From positions 620,001 to 684,000 of the forward strand of contig PJFC01000001.1 in NCBI GenBank assembly GCA_003574885.1: 64,000 nt of DNA, written 5' to 3'. Position 1 is the first letter of the stretch. Each line of letters opens with the position of its first letter. Origin of the DNA: Geobacter sp. GTDB taxonomy: Bacteria > Desulfobacterota > Desulfuromonadia > Geobacterales > Geobacteraceae. Made by a program: the position numbers and the translations under genes. The notes beneath the pieces are model-generated. The model searched no databases, was not told the DNA's origin, and worked only from the letters and a program-made list of their open reading frames with translations. Below are positions 35,513 through 44,727 of this stretch, one piece after another.

Positions 35513-35995
35513 GACTGTCTCCCGTGAGGGCTCAAAGAATTGTCTGCCGGTACGTCCTGGGCGGAGAATTGCCCGTTCCATGATGCGCTTTACCTTGAAT
35601 TTTGAGCATCGTAGCCATGACACAGCCATTTGTCAAAGTCATTTGTCAGGTCGGCACCGAAGTTCAGTGGCTGATTACAAATTGCAAATACGTGCTTTGT
35701 TGAGTAATGTATGGTGCGGGGGTGTTGGTGCCCAGGCAGCGATGCTCAGTTGCGTAACCGTTAAGAATCTAAAATCAAAACCAGCCACAGAGGTCAAAGA
35801 GAGAGGCAACATACCGCGAACCGTCGGGTTGCCAGCGATTTTCTCGTGGTCTCTCCGTTCTTGTGACAAAAGGAGCTTTTCAGAACCGGGCAGGGGCCGG
35901 TGACGTCAGGTGCGACGGGAGCGACCATACCGGGCGTATGGACTAACATGGCCTTGCGTTCCATTCCATGGCTCATCGCGGTAGCGAGGTAACCC
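35513..35995. other. Intergenic region of 483 bases, no gene seen
   Basis: No credible coding frame is present. Near 35784-35803 the text CAGCCACAGAGGTCAAAGAG resembles the arm of the CACAGAG repeat seen at 3024. A degenerate counterpart (CTCGTGGTCTCTCCG) lies near 35843-35857. This may be a decayed copy of the same repeat. The divergent promoters of both neighbours should lie here, but I cannot place them. Confidence 0.5.
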
Positions 35996-36982
35996 ATGAT
36001 CATCTCTGCCAGCAGACGCACCGACATCCCGGCATTCTACAGCGAATGGTTCATGGGGCGCATCCGCGCAGGGTTTTTCCACCGGGTAAACCCCTTCAAC
36101 AGCAAACAGGTCTCCGGCTTCAGCCTGAAACCTGAAGATGTGGATGCCATCTGCTTCTGGACCAAGAATCCGCGCCCCCTGATGGAGCACCTGGACGAGC
36201 TCGACAGGCGGGGACTCGACTACTACTTCCAGTTTACCCTCAACCCCTACGGTTTGGTATTCGAGCCGAAGGTTCCCCCTCTCGATGAGCGCATCGCCAC
36301 CTTTCGGGAGCTGGCGGGCCGCATCGGCCCGGATCGGGTGATCTGGCGCTACGACCCGGTCATCCTGACCAGCGTCACTCCCGTTTCCTGGCATCTGGAA
36401 CAGGTCGAGCGTATGGCCGGGAAGCTCAAGAAGGCAACCCGCCGCCTGCTCTTCAGCTTCTGCGATTTCTACGGAAAGGGGCAGGGCCGGCTGCACGCCG
36501 CGCTCAAAGGGACCGGTATCGCCCTGGAGGAGATCACCGCCCCGGAGAACCTTGGGGAACTTCTGAAACTGGTCCGCGGCTTCAAGGAAGTGGCCGACCT
36601 CAACGGCCTGCGCATCCTTTCCTGCTGCGAAGCAATCGATCTGTCGGACGACGGTATCGGCCATGGCGCCTGCATTGACGGCACTCTGGTACGGGAGCTG
36701 TTCGGCAGGAGCGCCTCGGAACGGAAGGACAAAAACCAGCGCGCCGCCTGCGGCTGCGTGGAATCGGTGGATATGGGGATGTACAACACCTGCCGTTTCC
36801 GGTGCAGCTACTGCTATGCCAACTTCAACGAGGGGATGATCGAGGGGAACTGCCGGAAGCATCACCGGGACAGCCCGTCTCTCCTGGGTCGCTTCGATGG
36901 GAACAGAGAGATTCAAAGGTCGCTGGAAAGAGAGAGGAAATGCACCAACCGTCAGCAGTCGTTATTCGATGCGGAGGTTTGA
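35996..36982 (+). CDS. DUF1848 family protein with C-terminal Fe-S-type Cys cluster
   Basis: A 328-residue protein starting with the typical DUF1848 N-terminus MIISASRRTDIPAFYSEW, with CFWTKNPRPLMEHLDEL and DRVIWRYDPVIL following. The C-terminal part has ACGCVESVDMGMYNTCRFRC and then SYCYANF, so a CxxxCxxC pattern like a radical SAM or Fe-S site sits unusually near the end. The family is widespread, single-domain and not characterised in detail. GAGG precedes the ATG and a terminator follows. Confidence 0.82.
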   Translation: MIISASRRTDIPAFYSEWFMGRIRAGFFHRVNPFNSKQVSGFSLKPEDVDAICFWTKNPRPLMEHLDELDRRGLDYYFQFTLNPYGLVFEPKVPPLDERIATFRELAGRIGPDRVIWRYDPVILTSVTPVSWHLEQVERMAGKLKKATRRLLFSFCDFYGKGQGRLHAALKGTGIALEEITAPENLGELLKLVRGFKEVADLNGLRILSCCEAIDLSDDGIGHGACIDGTLVRELFGRSASERKDKNQRAACGCVESVDMGMYNTCRFRCSYCYANFNEGMIEGNCRKHHRDSPSLLGRFDGNREIQRSLERERKCTNRQQSLFDAEV

Positions 36983-37066
36983 GCTGTAAGGCGTTCCCTG
37001 TGTACCACGTTTGACTGCATTTTTTAGATGAATCGCCAAGGGACATAAAGGACGTATATTCTGGTC

Positions 37067-37106
37067 AGGCACGTGCAAGATTTCTTGCAGGTGCCTTTCT
37101 CGTTTT
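37067..37106 (+). terminator. Intrinsic terminator after the DUF1848 gene
   Basis: The outer stem AGGCAC/GTGCCT (37067-37072 with 37091-37096) encloses an inner stem TGCAAG/CTTGCA with an ATTT loop. One G-G mismatch separates them. TTTCTCGTTTT follows. Confidence 0.75.
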
Positions 37107-37133
37107 GCCGTCAATGGTTTTAAAAATACGGCG

Positions 37134-37192
37134 TTGACATTTTATACCCTGTGGGGGTATGTTGAATGCTAGGATATACCCATAGGGGGTAT
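37134..37192 (+). promoter_or_regulatory. csoR-copA promoter with two CsoR operators
   Basis: TTGACA (37134-37139) and TATGTT (37158-37163) form a promoter with an 18-base spacer. Two near-identical 17-base palindromes, ATACCCTGTGGGGGTAT (37144-37160) and ATACCCATAGGGGGTAT (37176-37192), match the G/C-tract pattern of CsoR operators. The first overlaps the spacer and -10, the second lies just downstream. Apo-CsoR binding would block initiation and copper would relieve it. Confidence 0.85.
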
Positions 37193-37215
37193 TGAAGTGA
37201 TTCGGGAGGAGAGCT

Positions 37216-37506
37216 ATGAATGGGTCATCTCAGAAAAAACTGACGACACGGGTCAAGCGTATTGCCGGACAGGTGGCGGGGATAGAGCGGATGCTCGGCG
37301 ACAGGCGGTATTGCGTGGATATCCTGAACCAGATAGCAGCGGTACGTTCGGCCCTGGATGCCCTGGGGGTCGAATTGCTCACGAGGCACCTGGAGACCTG
37401 TGTGCTGGGGCATGGGAGTGATTCATCCCATGAAAATGCCCGGCCGATGAGCCAGGAACAGCTTCTGGCAGAAGTCAAGATGGCTCTGTCGAGGTTTTTG
37501 AAGTGA
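37216..37506 (+). CDS. csoR: Copper-sensing repressor CsoR
   Basis: A 96-residue all-helical protein of the CsoR/RcnR family. Cys33, His58 and Cys62 reproduce the spacing of the Cu(I) ligands in Mycobacterium CsoR (Cys36, His61, Cys65), so copper is the likely inducer rather than nickel. GGAGGAG precedes the ATG. The gene is followed at once by copA, and two matching operators lie upstream, which fits an autoregulated copper operon. Confidence 0.92.
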   Translation: MNGSSQKKLTTRVKRIAGQVAGIERMLGDRRYCVDILNQIAAVRSALDALGVELLTRHLETCVLGHGSDSSHENARPMSQEQLLAEVKMALSRFLK

Positions 37507-37523
37507 GGGGGGAGGAGAATGCC

Positions 37524-40007
37524 ATGTCAGCTGCAACAATGACGAAGGACCCGGTATGCGGTATGGACGTGACCCAGTCAACCGCAGCTGCAACGAGCAG
37601 ATATGGCGGGAATGCCTATTATTTCTGTTCCATCGGCTGCAAGCAGAAGTTCGCTGTCGATCCTGGCCGTTACCTGCATGGGGAGTCACCAGCTGCGCCA
37701 TCGGCTGCGGCCTCACAATCTGCAGAGCGCTGCGAGCTACCGCTCGTGGGAATGCATTGCGCTTCGTGTGCCGGCCGCATCGAGAAGGCGCTCGGGAGCG
37801 CCCCGGGGGTCGTCACAGCCAACGTCAATTTCGCCACGTCACGCGCCACCGTCAGCTTTGATCCGGAGGCGACGGATGTGGGGGCACTCAGTCAGGTGGT
37901 GCGTGATCTGGGGTATGACGTGATCGAGCCTTCATCGGTGCCGGGGGAGGCGGGTGACGAAGGTATACATGCTGCCGAGGAGCAGCTCCGCGAAGACGAG
38001 TACCGGCATCAGAAAGTGCGGTTCGTCGTGGCTCTGGTCCTGACGGTGCCGGTTGCCCTGCTCGCCATGGCGGGCCACCTGGTGCCTGCCCTTGATCCTA
38101 TTCTGAATTTCCCCGGCCGTCCGTGGCTGGAACTGGCTCTGACGACACCCGTACTGTTCTGGTCGGGGCGCGGGTTTTTCACCGGGGCATGGGCCGCAGC
38201 CCGGCACCGCGTGGCGGACATGAACACCCTTGTCTCCCTGGGGACTCTGTCTGCCTACCTGTACAGCGTCGTTGCCACGGTTGCGCCGTGGCTGCTTGCT
38301 GGAAAAAACGGCATACACCAGGAGCACGGCATGGCATCGCCGGTGGGGGTCTATTACGAGGTGGCGGCGATCATCGTCACGCTGATCCTGATGGGGCGGC
38401 TCCTGGAAGCACGTGCCCGCAGCAAGACCAGCGGTGCCATCCGTGCCCTCATCGGCCTGCAGCCGAAAACGGCCCGTGTGGAGCGCGACGGCAGGGAACA
38501 GGATATTCCCGTGGCCGAGGTGCAGGTGGGAGATCTGATCCTGGTGCGCCCCGGTGAAAAGGTTCCGGTGGATGGCGAAGTCGTCGAAGGCGGATCGTCG
38601 GTGGATGAAAGCATGCTGACCGGCGAGCCGATGCCGGTGCAGAAAAAGGGAGGGGATACCGTCATCGGTGCCACCCTCAACAGGACCGGCTCCTTCCGCA
38701 TGCGCGCAACCAGGATCGGCAAGGACACGGTACTGCAGCAGATCGTGCGGATGGTGCAGGAGGCCCAGGGGAGCAAGGCCCCCATCCAGAAACTGGCGGA
38801 CATCATTGCAGGCTACTTCGTGCCGATCGTCATCTGTATCGCGATCGCGACCTTTGTGCTCTGGTTCGACCTGGCACCACCTGAAACACGGCTTACCATG
38901 GCCCTCCTCACCTTCGTCTCGGTGCTGATCATCGCCTGCCCATGCGCCCTGGGGCTTGCGACGCCGACAGCCATCATGGTCGGCACCGGCCGCGGCGCCC
39001 AGAGCGGCATCCTCATCAAGGGGGGGGAGGCGTTGGAAACCGCCCACAAGGTGACTACCATTGTCCTCGACAAGACCGGCACCATCACCCGCGGCGTGCC
39101 GACGGTTACGGATATTGTGGCCCCTGGCGTGGACGAAACCACCCTGCTCCGGCTGGCGGCATCGGCGGAATCGGGAAGCGAGCATCCCCTTGGCGAGGCG
39201 ATCGTCCGCTCGGCTGACGAGAGGGGATTGTCCCGCTCTCCGGCTCGCGAATTTGATGCGATCCCCGGCTACGGTATCGAAGCGGAGGTGGAGGAACGGA
39301 AGGTACTTATCGGCACTTCCCTGCTGTTGCGCAATCGAGGCATCGATCCGGATGAGGCGGCGGCCCATCTGTTGGCCGACGAAGGGAAAACGCCGATCTT
39401 CGTCGCACTGGATGGCGTCTTTGCCGGCATCATCGCCATTGCCGACCCGGTCAAGGAGGGGTCGTCAAGCGCCATTCAGCGGTTCCATGCCCTGGGGCTG
39501 GAGGTGATCATGCTCACCGGCGACAACAGCCGCACGGCCGGTGCAATTGCCCGTCAGGTCGGAGTCGATAAGGTCCTGGCAGAAGTGCTGCCCCACGGAA
39601 AGAGTGAAGAGATAAAGAAACTCCAGTCCCAGGGGAAGGTGGTGGCCATGGTCGGCGACGGTATCAACGATGCTCCTGCCCTGGCCCAGGCCGATGTGGG
39701 GATTGCCATGGGAAGCGGCACCGACGTGGCCATGGAGACCGCCGACATTACGCTGGTACGTGGCGATCTGAACGGGGTTGTTTCAAGCATTGCCCTCTCC
39801 CGGGCAACCATCGCCAACATCAAACAGAACCTGTTCTTTGCCTTCATCTACAATATCCTCGGGATTCCTCTGGCGGCGGGGGTGCTCTACCCTCTCACCG
39901 GCTGGTTGCTCAGTCCCATCATCGCATCCCTTGCCATGGCGCTCTCCTCGGTCAGCGTCGTAACTAACGCCCTGCGGCTCCGCGGTTTCCGCGTAGAGAG
40001 GAGTTGA
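37524..40007 (+). CDS. copA: Copper-exporting P1B-type ATPase CopA
   Basis: An 827-residue protein. Order: an N-terminal YHS/TRASH-like domain ([21 protein letters not shown]), one HMA domain ([15 protein letters not shown]), TM helices, the actuator motif LTGEP, the CPC motif [12 protein letters not shown], the phosphorylation motif DKTGTITRG, and MLTGDN and [12 protein letters not shown]. It exports Cu(I) from the cytoplasm. ATG 37524 was preferred because GGAGGAG lies 6 bases upstream; a GTG at 37503 overlaps the csoR stop. The extra YHS-type domain may receive copper or sense it. Confidence 0.94.
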   Translation: MSAATMTKDPVCGMDVTQSTAAATSRYGGNAYYFCSIGCKQKFAVDPGRYLHGESPAAPSAAASQSAERCELPLVGMHCASCAGRIEKALGSAPGVVTANVNFATSRATVSFDPEATDVGALSQVVRDLGYDVIEPSSVPGEAGDEGIHAAEEQLREDEYRHQKVRFVVALVLTVPVALLAMAGHLVPALDPILNFPGRPWLELALTTPVLFWSGRGFFTGAWAAARHRVADMNTLVSLGTLSAYLYSVVATVAPWLLAGKNGIHQEHGMASPVGVYYEVAAIIVTLILMGRLLEARARSKTSGAIRALIGLQPKTARVERDGREQDIPVAEVQVGDLILVRPGEKVPVDGEVVEGGSSVDESMLTGEPMPVQKKGGDTVIGATLNRTGSFRMRATRIGKDTVLQQIVRMVQEAQGSKAPIQKLADIIAGYFVPIVICIAIATFVLWFDLAPPETRLTMALLTFVSVLIIACPCALGLATPTAIMVGTGRGAQSGILIKGGEALETAHKVTTIVLDKTGTITRGVPTVTDIVAPGVDETTLLRLAASAESGSEHPLGEAIVRSADERGLSRSPAREFDAIPGYGIEAEVEERKVLIGTSLLLRNRGIDPDEAAAHLLADEGKTPIFVALDGVFAGIIAIADPVKEGSSSAIQRFHALGLEVIMLTGDNSRTAGAIARQVGVDKVLAEVLPHGKSEEIKKLQSQGKVVAMVGDGINDAPALAQADVGIAMGSGTDVAMETADITLVRGDLNGVVSSIALSRATIANIKQNLFFAFIYNILGIPLAAGVLYPLTGWLLSPIIASLAMALSSVSVVTNALRLRGFRVERS

Positions 40008-40011
40008 GTAG

Positions 40012-40221
40012 ATGGATATCACGGCATTAGGCGTAACTGTCGGCGGTGTGGTGTTGATGGGGCTGACACTCTGGTTTTTCTTCGGAAAACAGGGCGGAAG
40101 CCGACCTGCACGGGATGGAGGGCTCTATTCCTGCCCGATGCACCCGTGGATTACCAGCAACGACCCGACGGCAGAGTGCTCGATCTGCGGCATGAAACTG
40201 GTGCGGGGTACCCAGAAGTGA
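40012..40221 (+). CDS. Small membrane protein with heavy-metal-binding domain
   Basis: A 69-residue protein with one N-terminal TM helix (GVTVGGVVLMGLTLWFFF) and a C-terminal heavy-metal-binding motif, LYSCPMHPWITSNDPTAECS followed by ICGMKLV. The CPMHP...CxxCGM pattern is common in copper and silver efflux proteins. It starts 4 bases after copA and probably serves as a membrane-tethered copper chaperone or buffer. Confidence 0.85.
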   Translation: MDITALGVTVGGVVLMGLTLWFFFGKQGGSRPARDGGLYSCPMHPWITSNDPTAECSICGMKLVRGTQK

Positions 40222-40247
40222 CGGAACCTGTGCCGGCAGGTTCAATA

Positions 40248-40276
40248 TTGACAGAACTACCCGAACCGGCTATTGT
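40248..40276 (+). promoter_or_regulatory. Predicted sigma-70-type promoter of the fmdB gene
   Basis: TTGACA (40248-40253) is followed after 17 bases by TATTGT (40271-40276). The start codon lies 35 bases downstream. Confidence 0.6.
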
Positions 40277-40311
40277 ATATAGATATTTGAATATTAAGGG
40301 GGAGGTGACGT

Positions 40312-40494
40312 ATGCCACTCATCGAATATACCTGTCTTGATTGCGGAAACCGCTTCGAGAAATTGCAGAAGGCTGACGCCGCCGGTCAGGCAGAATGCTC
40401 CACGTGCGGTTCTGTTAACGTGAAGAGGGAATTGTCGACCTTTTCGTCGGCGGGGAGTTCGTCGTCGGCAGCCGGATGTTTCAGCGGCGGCTGA
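40312..40494 (+). CDS. FmdB family zinc-ribbon protein
   Basis: A 60-residue protein with two CxxC pairs (YTCLDCGNRFE and AECSTCGSVNV) in a zinc ribbon and a Ser/Gly/Cys-rich tail. FmdB-type proteins are small putative regulatory proteins of unknown mechanism. GGGGAGG precedes the ATG, and a TTGACA-17-TATTGT promoter lies upstream. Confidence 0.82.
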   Translation: MPLIEYTCLDCGNRFEKLQKADAAGQAECSTCGSVNVKRELSTFSSAGSSSSAAGCFSGG

Positions 40495-40502
40495 GGGGTC
40501 TG

Positions 40503-40523
40503 ATAACGCCGGTCTGGCGTTAT
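40503..40523 (+). other. Hairpin downstream of fmdB
   Basis: A perfect 8-bp stem ATAACGCC/GGCGTTAT with a GGTCT loop. No T-run follows, so it may be a weak terminator or an mRNA-stabilising structure. Confidence 0.45.
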
Positions 40524-40569
40524 ATGAGAATCTGCCGCGTCTGTTATCAACGCAGTTGAAAGGAAGGGC

Positions 40570-42321
40570 ATGGCTATGCTAAGGGCAATCCTTGTTGGGA
40601 GCATTATAGCCGGAGCCGCGATCAGCGTCGAAGCTTCTGACAGCTGTAACGACTGCCACGGCAATCGTCAACGGATGGAATCCCTCGGTTACGGCCCTTT
40701 TACCGTTACCCGCCAGGAAACCGAAGCCCAGACACGCATGCCGGCCATCTGCAGCGAGTGCCACCTGGGGAACCCGGGGGCAAAGGAGAAGGAGGGTGCC
40801 CATAAGGGGCTGGCCCGCCTCCTCGTCGTGGGGAAGAGAGGGTTCGGGGTCATCACCTCGGCCCGGCAGTACCCGCTCGTCTACGGCACGAATCCCATGA
40901 ACCGCCTCTATACCGTTGTCGAGAAGAATGGCAAGCCGGTAAAGGATACAGCGGTTGTCGCCCTCTCTTGGCACGACAAGAAGACCGATACCCTGAGCCA
41001 GGACTTCGACGTCATGAAGAAAACCTGCGGGGCATGCCACCGGAAGGAGTTCGACGAGTTCTCCCGCAGCACCATGGGGACCAACGGCAAGCAGAGCCAG
41101 TACAAGGGTTGGATTACGCCGGAGCGTGGCCCCCACAACTGCGGCCCCTGGTTTGACGGCAACTTCGGGGCGATGCAGGCGAACACCCTCGTTCCCCTGT
41201 CGCCGGAGAGCAACCGCATCAACCAGAAGGCGTGCAATACCTGCCATGTGGGATGCCTGGACTGCCATTTCAATCCCCAGGAGAAACGTGCTGCCGATCC
41301 TTCCCGCGGACCCCATACCTTCGTGAAAACTCCGCCGTCCGAGAGCTGCTATGGCAACGGCCGGGCTTCCATTTGCCATGCGGGGCCCGAAGACCGGCGC
41401 CGGGGAGCGGGATATTTTGGCGGTTCATTTTCGTTTCCCGAAGGAAATGAGCCCGACGTCCACCTGAAAGCCAAGGTAGGCTGCCTCGACTGCCATGAGA
41501 GCACGAGAAGCAACCCCGCCATCGGCCATGGCATGGTCAAACGACAGGCCCAAGGCTCGTGCGAACGGTGCCATCCCGAAGCGGTGAAAAGCCACGCGAC
41601 GTCCCGGCACCGGAATCTCTCCTGTGAAGCGTGCCACATTCAAAAGGTGGCCGGCTACCAGGGGACCTACTGGGGACCGGGGAAGATTGCGGGAGCGTCT
41701 ACCCCCTATTTCAAGTACAAGGCCTATTACGGCTACATGCCGGAACCGATCCTGATCAAAGACCAGAAAGGGCGCTGGATACCGGTCAAGCCCTTCCCCA
41801 TGGCGGTCATGAACCAGAAGGCGTCCCCCTTCAAGCCCGGCCTGCGCTGGCGTTACCCCTCCGACCTCCCGGATCTGAAACGGACTGATGATGCCTGGGG
41901 CTATGTGGGACTGTTTGACGGCCTGCCGGAGAACAACAACGCCCTCCTCTGGATCCAGATGGACAAGATGTCCCACAAACTGGGGAAAAGCCGTAACTGC
42001 GATTCGTGCCACGCCTCCCCGGACGGCGCCCAGCTGCAGAAAGTCACCTGGGATTACAGCGACCCCGGCTCGCAGATGTTCAGTGGCAGCCACGAAGTGC
42101 TCGCCGATCGCAATGGTCTGTTCATCAAGGGGATGCAGTCGGAAAAGATCGAGCTGGAACCGGGGTCTTCTCTCTCTGATTTCGCCCCGTGGGTCTACCT
42201 GAAGGACGCGTGGCGGATCAGGGGTGATTTCTCCCTGCCGGTCATAAAAGACAGGAAACAGTACGAGACGCTCAGGGCAAGCTCCGTTGATGCGCGAGAA
42301 TCCGGCATTGTCCATCGCTGA
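40570..42321 (+). CDS. Multiheme c-type cytochrome (nine CxxCH motifs)
   Basis: A 583-residue protein with a signal peptide (LRAILVGSIIAGAAISVEA). It has nine CxxCH sites: CNDCH, CSECH, CGACH, CNTCH, CLDCH, CLDCH, CERCH, CEACH and CDSCH. A tenth, altered site reads CYGNGRASICH, that is CX8CH. Spacing of some motifs and the text after CGACHRK resemble the 12-heme cytochrome of the ext locus (50086-51930). It is probably periplasmic and carries electrons; partner and donor are unknown. It follows the copper genes by position only. ATG 40570 or 40576 could be the start; AAAGGAAGG lies upstream. Confidence 0.88.
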   Translation: MAMLRAILVGSIIAGAAISVEASDSCNDCHGNRQRMESLGYGPFTVTRQETEAQTRMPAICSECHLGNPGAKEKEGAHKGLARLLVVGKRGFGVITSARQYPLVYGTNPMNRLYTVVEKNGKPVKDTAVVALSWHDKKTDTLSQDFDVMKKTCGACHRKEFDEFSRSTMGTNGKQSQYKGWITPERGPHNCGPWFDGNFGAMQANTLVPLSPESNRINQKACNTCHVGCLDCHFNPQEKRAADPSRGPHTFVKTPPSESCYGNGRASICHAGPEDRRRGAGYFGGSFSFPEGNEPDVHLKAKVGCLDCHESTRSNPAIGHGMVKRQAQGSCERCHPEAVKSHATSRHRNLSCEACHIQKVAGYQGTYWGPGKIAGASTPYFKYKAYYGYMPEPILIKDQKGRWIPVKPFPMAVMNQKASPFKPGLRWRYPSDLPDLKRTDDAWGYVGLFDGLPENNNALLWIQMDKMSHKLGKSRNCDSCHASPDGAQLQKVTWDYSDPGSQMFSGSHEVLADRNGLFIKGMQSEKIELEPGSSLSDFAPWVYLKDAWRIRGDFSLPVIKDRKQYETLRASSVDARESGIVHR

Positions 42322-42351
42322 TTTCCTGAACATTCAACAACGGAGTACGAA

Positions 42352-43020
42352 ATGTTCTGCAACAAAATGCTCAGGCTGCAGGAGCTTTACCGAACCGCAG
42401 CGCTTCTGGCGCTCATAACCATTTACTACAACATCGCTGAGGGGGTGATCTCGGTCTGGTTCGGCGCTGCCGACGAGACCCTTTCGCTTTTCGGCTTCGG
42501 GCTCGATTCCTTCGTGGAGGTGATCTCCGGCATCGGTATCTGGCACATGGTCAGGCGGCTCGGTCATGGGGAGACGGCAGACCGGGACCCCTTTGAGCGG
42601 CGGGCACTGCAGATAACGGGGGGATCCTTCTATCTTCTTGCCGTCGGGCTGGTGGCGACGGCCATCATCTCCTTTTTCGAGCACCACCGGCCGGTAACCA
42701 CCAAGTGGGGCATCGTTGTTTCCCTTATCTCAATCGTTGCCATGCAGGCGCTGATCCACTACAAGGTGAAGGTCGGAACCTCCCTCAACTCCCCTGCCAT
42801 CCTCGCCGATGCCGCCTGCACACGAACCTGTCTGCACCTCTCGGTGGTTCTGCTTTTGGCCAGCGTCGGGTATACGCTGACCGGTATCGGCTGGCTGGAC
42901 TCCATCGGCTCAATGGGAATTGCCATCCTCTCCTTCCGCGAAGGGAGGGAGGCGTTCCAGAAGGCCAAGGGACTCGCCTGTTCCTGTTCCTGTTCCGGGG
43001 CTTGCGATACTGCCCCGTAA
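42352..43020 (+). CDS. CDF-like cation transporter with Cys-rich C-terminus
   Basis: A 222-residue polytopic protein resembling the membrane domain of cation-diffusion-facilitator proteins: YYNIAEGVISVWFGAADETL, FGFGLDSFVEVISGIGIW and ILADAACTRTCLHLSVVL. The usual cytoplasmic C-terminal domain is missing. Instead the protein ends in CSCSCSGACDTAP, with five cysteines. The tail could bind a soft metal ion. GGAG precedes the ATG; it starts 30 bases after the multiheme gene. Confidence 0.75.
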   Translation: MFCNKMLRLQELYRTAALLALITIYYNIAEGVISVWFGAADETLSLFGFGLDSFVEVISGIGIWHMVRRLGHGETADRDPFERRALQITGGSFYLLAVGLVATAIISFFEHHRPVTTKWGIVVSLISIVAMQALIHYKVKVGTSLNSPAILADAACTRTCLHLSVVLLLASVGYTLTGIGWLDSIGSMGIAILSFREGREAFQKAKGLACSCSCSGACDTAP

Positions 43021-43090
43021 CCTGTCACCATTATTGAATCATCACGCTCTGTCGATCGATTTGGGCAGATTGCAGGGAAAGGATTGCAGC

Positions 43091-43690
43091 ATGAACTGGG
43101 ATGAACGATACAGCGAACCTGGCTTTGCCTACGGCACGGCACCGAATGAGTTTCTCCTGTCCGTGGCGGACCGGATTCCGAAAGGAAAGGTCCTCTCCCT
43201 GGCCGAGGGGGAGGGGAGGAATGCCGTCTACCTGGCATCGCTCGGGTATGAGGTGACGGGCGTGGACGGCTCGTCGGTTGGTTTGGGCAAAGCCTTGGAA
43301 CTCGCAACTCGGCGGGGTGTCACCATCACCACCGTACATGCAGACCTGGCTGCGTTCCCCATTGAGCCCGCATACTGGGACGGTATCATTGCCATATATT
43401 GCCACCTGCCGTCGTCGATCCGTATTCCGCTCCACCAGGCGGCCGTCAAGGGGCTGAAGCCGGGGGGCGTCTTCGTGCTGGAGGCGTTCAGCAAGGAGCA
43501 ACTCGCTTACGGGACCGGGGGTCCCCAATCCCTTGACATGCTCATGTCCCTGGATGAGCTGAAGCAGGAACTTGCCGGACTGGATTTTATCCATGCCGCA
43601 CAGATGGAACGTGATGTTTTGGAGGGTAACAGGCATACCGGCATGGCGTCGGTCGTGCAGGTGCTTGGAGTCAAGTCGCTCGAAACGTAA
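43091..43690 (+). CDS. Class I SAM-dependent methyltransferase (TehB-like)
   Basis: A 199-residue protein with the start NWDERYSEPGFAYGTAPNEF and SAM-binding text (VLSLAEGEGRNAVYLASLGY, VTGVDGSSVGLGKALE). The motif pattern is that of small methyltransferases often labelled tellurite-resistance TehB-like. Substrate is not proven. The gene follows the CDF-like gene and precedes a conserved small protein. Neighbouring chalcogen-linked genes (rhodanese, ext) make a chalcogen substrate thinkable, but that is inference. Confidence 0.8.
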   Translation: MNWDERYSEPGFAYGTAPNEFLLSVADRIPKGKVLSLAEGEGRNAVYLASLGYEVTGVDGSSVGLGKALELATRRGVTITTVHADLAAFPIEPAYWDGIIAIYCHLPSSIRIPLHQAAVKGLKPGGVFVLEAFSKEQLAYGTGGPQSLDMLMSLDELKQELAGLDFIHAAQMERDVLEGNRHTGMASVVQVLGVKSLET

Positions 43691-43749
43691 CGGCGAAGGG
43701 CGATGCAGTTATGGAACATAATCTTTAATGTACATGTGAGGTGGGGTGA

Positions 43750-43986
43750 ATGGCCTGTCAACTGTTGGACTGTTGCCAGTTTTTCAAGAGCTTGGAGAAT
43801 TTTCCCAAAACAGCGGAGTTCATACAACAGACGCTATGTTATGACGACTACGCATCCTGCAGCAGATTCAGGTTCTTCAAGGGGTATACCGGGGAAGATC
43901 CCAACGGATGCTTTGATCCCGGCGATGAGGAAGCGGTGAAAAATGCCATACGGTGCATGCAGAAAAAACAGCAGGCCCGAGAGTAA
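43750..43986 (+). CDS. Conserved small Cys-containing protein
   Basis: A 78-residue soluble protein with six cysteines: ACQLLDCCQFF, TLCYDDYASCSRFR, NGCFDPGDEE and AIRCMQKKQ. I recall similar short proteins in Geobacteraceae, always of unknown function. It begins 59 bases after the methyltransferase gene with GAGGTGGGG upstream, and the second methyltransferase gene follows. The Cys pattern could hold an Fe-S cluster or zinc. Confidence 0.7.
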   Translation: MACQLLDCCQFFKSLENFPKTAEFIQQTLCYDDYASCSRFRFFKGYTGEDPNGCFDPGDEEAVKNAIRCMQKKQQARE

Positions 43987-44028
43987 CGGCAGCTTGCCGA
44001 AGAACAGCTGAAGGTAACGGAAATCCAC

Positions 44029-44727
44029 GTGATTCAGGACCCGACAAATCAGTACATAGCAGCGATTCTGTCGCAGTGTGGCATCAGTGGCAGAGACGTT
44101 CTTGAAATAGGATGTGGCAAAGGGCGGATCACTCGTGACCTGGCGAAGCATGCCGGACGGGTGGTGGCCAGCGACCCCGATGCCGGGTCACTCGAAACCG
44201 CACGTGCCGCCGTTGCCGCTGATAACGTGCAGTTCGTACATGCGCCGGCCGGGGTGCCCGATATGCCCGCCGGCACTTTCGATCTGGTCATCTACACCCT
44301 TTCCCTCCACCATGTCCCTCTGGAAAAAATGTCCGAAAGCCTGAGGAGGGCCGCCCGCCTTCTCCGCAAGGGGGGCGTGATCGTTGTCGTCGAGCCGGCA
44401 GAGGGGGGCGCGTTGGCCGAAGCAAAGGAGCGTTTCGGTGCGGGGAGCGGCGACGAGCGCCCTGCGCAGGCTGCCGCAGTGCGAGCCATGCAGGCGCTGG
44501 AGGGGTGGAAAGTTGGAGAGACGGTACCGTTCCAAACCCTGTTCAGGTTTTCCGATGACGAGGATTTCTTTGCCAGCATGCTGCCGGGCTACCGGCAGCA
44601 GCCGGAATCTTTTCTGCACGAAGTCAGGGCATTTCTCGACCGGCACCGGACCGGCGACGGGATCATCCTTGATGCCAACCGCCGGCTGAACGTGCTGCGG
44701 GCATCCGAATCACGGAAACAACCATGA
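44029..44727 (+). CDS. Class I SAM-dependent methyltransferase
   Basis: A 232-residue protein with motif I in DVLEIGCGKGRITRDLAKHA, the acidic motif II in RVVASDPDAGSLETA and motif III in FDLVIYTLSLHHVPLE. The start is GTG 44029 with an AAGGTAACGG site. It overlaps the next small gene by 4 bases. The substrate is unknown; the type is common among ubiE-like and arsenite-methylase-like proteins, but no As-binding Cys set is present. Confidence 0.82.
   Translation: MIQDPTNQYIAAILSQCGISGRDVLEIGCGKGRITRDLAKHAGRVVASDPDAGSLETARAAVAADNVQFVHAPAGVPDMPAGTFDLVIYTLSLHHVPLEKMSESLRRAARLLRKGGVIVVVEPAEGGALAEAKERFGAGSGDERPAQAAAVRAMQALEGWKVGETVPFQTLFRFSDDEDFFASMLPGYRQQPESFLHEVRAFLDRHRTGDGIILDANRRLNVLRASESRKQP

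Noticed and set aside
37216-40221. Copper locus as a recently acquired metal-resistance island.
   Set aside because: No integrase, transposase or attachment repeats are visible at its edges, and the base composition looks like that of its neighbours.
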